NCBI GenBank assembly: GCA_017475555.1
Contig: JAFVFL010000019.1
Location: forward strand, 1-64,000
Reading direction: 5' to 3'
Origin: Ruminococcus sp.
Lineage (GTDB): Bacteria > Bacillota > Clostridia > Oscillospirales > Ruminococcaceae
DNA: 64,000 nucleotides
The position numbers and the translations under genes are program-made. Of the stretch, positions 62,042-64,000 are shown piece by piece. The stretch's first letter is position 1; each line of letters begins with the position of its first letter. The notes under the pieces are model-generated. The model was not told the origin of the DNA and did no database searches. It saw nothing but the letters and a program-made list of their open reading frames with translations.

Positions 62042-63166
62042 ATGAATTGTCTCAGCATAAATTACAAAAATGCCGGAGTTGATATAAGGGCTGCGTTTGC
62101 ACTTCCTCCCGACAAAAGGAGGGAGCTTTCAGCTGCACTCAGAGAAAAGGGCTGCGGAGAGAGCGTTGTCCTCTGCACCTGCAACCGGACGGAGCTTTAC
62201 TTTACCGGTGATGATACCGATACGGCTATGCAGCTGCTTGCGGCGGCTGCGGACACCGATATAAGAGAGGTATCCAGATACATAAGGACATACTGCGGTA
62301 TATCCGCAAGCCGTCATCTTTTCCGTGTTGCCTGCGGCGTGGATTCCATGATAATCGGCGAGGATGAGATACTCGGTCAGGTCAGGAATGCGTACTATGA
62401 GGCAGCAGAAAACGGCTTTACCGGGTATGAGCTGAATACTGCGTTTCAGGCTGCGGTAGCGTGTGCAAAGAAAATAAAGACCGAGACGGGGCTTTCGACC
62501 ACACCGGTCTCAGCCGCAACTCTTGCAGCAAATGAAGCTGCACATTTTGCCGGACAGGTAAGTGTGCTGCTCATAGGTGCGACCGGAAAAATAGGCTCAT
62601 CGGTGCTTAAAAATCTGCTGTGTCACAGGAACGTCACCATTACGCAGACTATCCGCAGCCACAGTCACGATCCGCTGAGGATAGTTCATCCGGATCTGAA
62701 AACGATAGATTACGCCGATAGATACAGCTGTGTGAACGAGGCGGACTGTATCATAAGTGCGTCGTCAAGTCCGCACTTTACAATAACCGGCAATGATCTT
62801 GCAGCGGCGGTAACTGACAATAAGCCGAGGCTGCTGATAGACCTTGCAGTTCCGCCGGATATCGACACGGCAGCAGGTGAGCTTGACGGAGTACGGCTGA
62901 TCGGCATCGACTATTTCAGACAGCTTGCAAAGGAGAATAATCTTCTCCGGCTCAGCAGTGCAGAGCAGGCGGAGCAGATCATTTCCGGGGAGCTTGACGA
63001 GCTTGAAAAAAAGCTGGTCTTCCACGATTTTCTCCCCTTTATGGAACGGTCTGGTGAAGCTGCTGCAAGGCTGAGATTTGATGAGCTGATCTATAGAATG
63101 AAGTCTGAGCTTTGCAGCGATCAGCTAAAGGCTGTGCTTGATTTTTACAGAAATCTGGAGATATAA
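62042..63166 (+). CDS. hemA: Glutamyl-tRNA reductase
   Basis: A protein of 374 residues, shorter than the 420-450 common elsewhere because the dimerisation helix is reduced. It has the catalytic Cys in VVLCTCNRTELYF near residue 45, HLFRVACGVDSMIIGEDEILGQV near 98 (in outline), and a NADPH domain (VLLIGATGKIGSSVLKNL). It reduces glutamyl-tRNA to glutamate 1-semialdehyde, starting C5 tetrapyrrole synthesis. The ribosome binding site is weak. Confidence 0.94.
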   Translation: MNCLSINYKNAGVDIRAAFALPPDKRRELSAALREKGCGESVVLCTCNRTELYFTGDDTDTAMQLLAAAADTDIREVSRYIRTYCGISASRHLFRVACGVDSMIIGEDEILGQVRNAYYEAAENGFTGYELNTAFQAAVACAKKIKTETGLSTTPVSAATLAANEAAHFAGQVSVLLIGATGKIGSSVLKNLLCHRNVTITQTIRSHSHDPLRIVHPDLKTIDYADRYSCVNEADCIISASSSPHFTITGNDLAAAVTDNKPRLLIDLAVPPDIDTAAGELDGVRLIGIDYFRQLAKENNLLRLSSAEQAEQIISGELDELEKKLVFHDFLPFMERSGEAAARLRFDELIYRMKSELCSDQLKAVLDFYRNLEI

Positions 63167-63169
63167 GAT

Positions 63170-63784
63170 ATGGGTTATTTTCCGTTTTTTGTTGATATTT
63201 CGGGGAAGAAATGCCTTATTGCCGGCGGCGGCAGGGTAGCCCTGAGAAAGATAGAAAGGCTTCTGGACTATTCTCCGGAAATAACAGTCGTATCCCCTGA
63301 GATATGCCCGGAGATCGCAGAGCTTTCAGGAATAAGGATCATACGCAGGGAGTTTTCTGACAGCGACATTGACGGGGCATTCATGGTCATAGCTGCGACA
63401 GATGACAGTGCTCTCAATGCTCATATCTATCAGCTCTGCAATGATAGAAATATCCCGGTAAATTCCGTTGATGACAAGGAGCATTGCAGCTTTATTTTCC
63501 CGGCACTCGTCCACAGAGGAGATATTACTATCGGTATCTCGACCGGTGGAACAAGTCCGCTGTTTGCACAGTTTATCCGTCAGACGGCTGAGGAATGGCT
63601 CGATGACTATCATCTTGGCATAGCAAAGCTTCTCTCGGCTTACAGACCTGTGGTGCGGGAGAGATTTGATACTGAAAAAAAGCGTAAGGAAGCCTTGAAT
63701 GCGATATTCGACCTGTGCCTTACTGACGATAAGCTCCCGGACGATGAGGAAATACAGCAGCTTCTGGAGGCGATAGATATATGA
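63170..63784 (+). CDS. Precorrin-2 dehydrogenase / sirohydrochlorin ferrochelatase-type protein
   Basis: A protein of 204 residues like Met8/YlnF or the N-half of Cys[27 protein letters not shown] at the start (outline), VIAATDD near 86, [30 protein letters not shown] near 110-140. It oxidises precorrin-2 with NAD and may insert iron to give siroheme, the cofactor of sulfite reductase. Its stop overlaps the hemC start (ATGA). Confidence 0.92.
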   Translation: MGYFPFFVDISGKKCLIAGGGRVALRKIERLLDYSPEITVVSPEICPEIAELSGIRIIRREFSDSDIDGAFMVIAATDDSALNAHIYQLCNDRNIPVNSVDDKEHCSFIFPALVHRGDITIGISTGGTSPLFAQFIRQTAEEWLDDYHLGIAKLLSAYRPVVRERFDTEKKRKEALNAIFDLCLTDDKLPDDEEIQQLLEAIDI

Positions 63785-64000
63785 AGCTTCGCATAGGTAC
63801 ACGAAAAAGCCGTCTTGCTCTTGCTCAGACGGATATGGTCGTGTCGGCACTGAAAAAAGCCTGCCCCGGAGTAGAAGCTGAGATAGTCCACATAACGACA
63901 AGGGGCGACAGGATCCTTGACAGACCGCTGCTTCAGATAGGCGGAAAGGGCGTATTTATCGGTGAGATAGAGCGTGAGCTTCTCAGCGGAGGTATAGATA
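63781..64000 (+). CDS. hemC: Hydroxymethylbilane synthase (partial, runs off the window)
   Basis: ATG 63781 opens a frame to the window end (73 codons): [17 protein letters not shown], then [25 protein letters not shown], the N-terminal part of HemC. It joins four porphobilinogens into the linear tetrapyrrole. It overlaps the previous stop by 3 bases and continues the hemA operon. Confidence 0.95.
   Translation, partial: MKLRIGTRKSRLALAQTDMVVSALKKACPGVEAEIVHITTRGDRILDRPLLQIGGKGVFIGEIERELLSGGID

Overview
The window looks like the chromosome of an anaerobic, Gram-positive, spore-lineage Firmicute of the Oscillospiraceae, most likely Ruminococcus or a near relative. The reasons are the order of the division/cell-wall cluster, a complete spoIIIA operon, cotJ genes, an mDAP-type MurE, strong AGGAGG-type ribosome binding sites, and a secreted leucine-rich-repeat protein ending in a type I dockerin, the module that docks cellulosome or amylosome proteins. 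I cannot name the species. No tRNA, rRNA, IS element, prophage or CRISPR array was seen. Almost all genes are on the + strand and densely packed.

Layout. 1-2921: mostly minus-strand genes, with signs of decay. A cotJA-cotJB spore-coat pair is followed by a cotJC cut off after about 30 codons, and a type I pullulanase gene is broken by a one-base frameshift. 3253-17970: mraZ-rsmH-ftsL-like-pbpB(PASTA)-murE-mraY-ftsW-murG-murA-ftsQ, then ftsZ from its own promoter. murD and murF are absent from their usual places. A roughly 500-base gap before pbpB holds a strongly folded RNA candidate, the second copy of a 68-78 base interspersed element, and a consensus promoter. 18080-20455: a DivIVA-like coiled-coil protein and a zinc-ribbon protein. 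20493-26640: a TrmK-Nif3 fusion, an RlmA-type methyltransferase, rqcH, an AraC regulator and two poorly known proteins. 26667-27843: pspA plus an unlisted 56-residue membrane protein.

27941-32621: spoIIIAA to spoIIIAH complete. 32622-43087: a typical clostridial run of asp23-nusB-tsaD paralogue-xseA-xseB-ispA-dxs-tlyA-nadK-argR-recN-phosphatase. 43071-49786: GH42 beta-galactosidase, dtd, a second transpeptidase whose ribosome binding site lies in a terminator-like hairpin, and the dockerin protein. 49818-56298: a polyamine operon (speD, speA-type, speE, speB, carboxynorspermidine dehydrogenase, a 69-residue possibly Sm-like protein, nspC). It carries both known routes from putrescine to spermidine. 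56340-57557: PPi-type phosphofructokinase on the minus strand. 58013-61934: a sulfate ABC transporter behind a promoter with a 13-base-pair palindrome. 62042-64000: hemA, a siroheme-type dehydrogenase and the start of hemC. Sulfate uptake next to tetrapyrrole/siroheme synthesis fits assimilatory sulfate reduction.

The observations most worth following are the structured RNA and two-copy element around the division cluster, the dual-route polyamine operon with its small unknown protein, the hairpin over the TTG start at 45521, the palindromic sulfate-transporter promoter, the TrmK-Nif3 fusion and the truncated cotJC.
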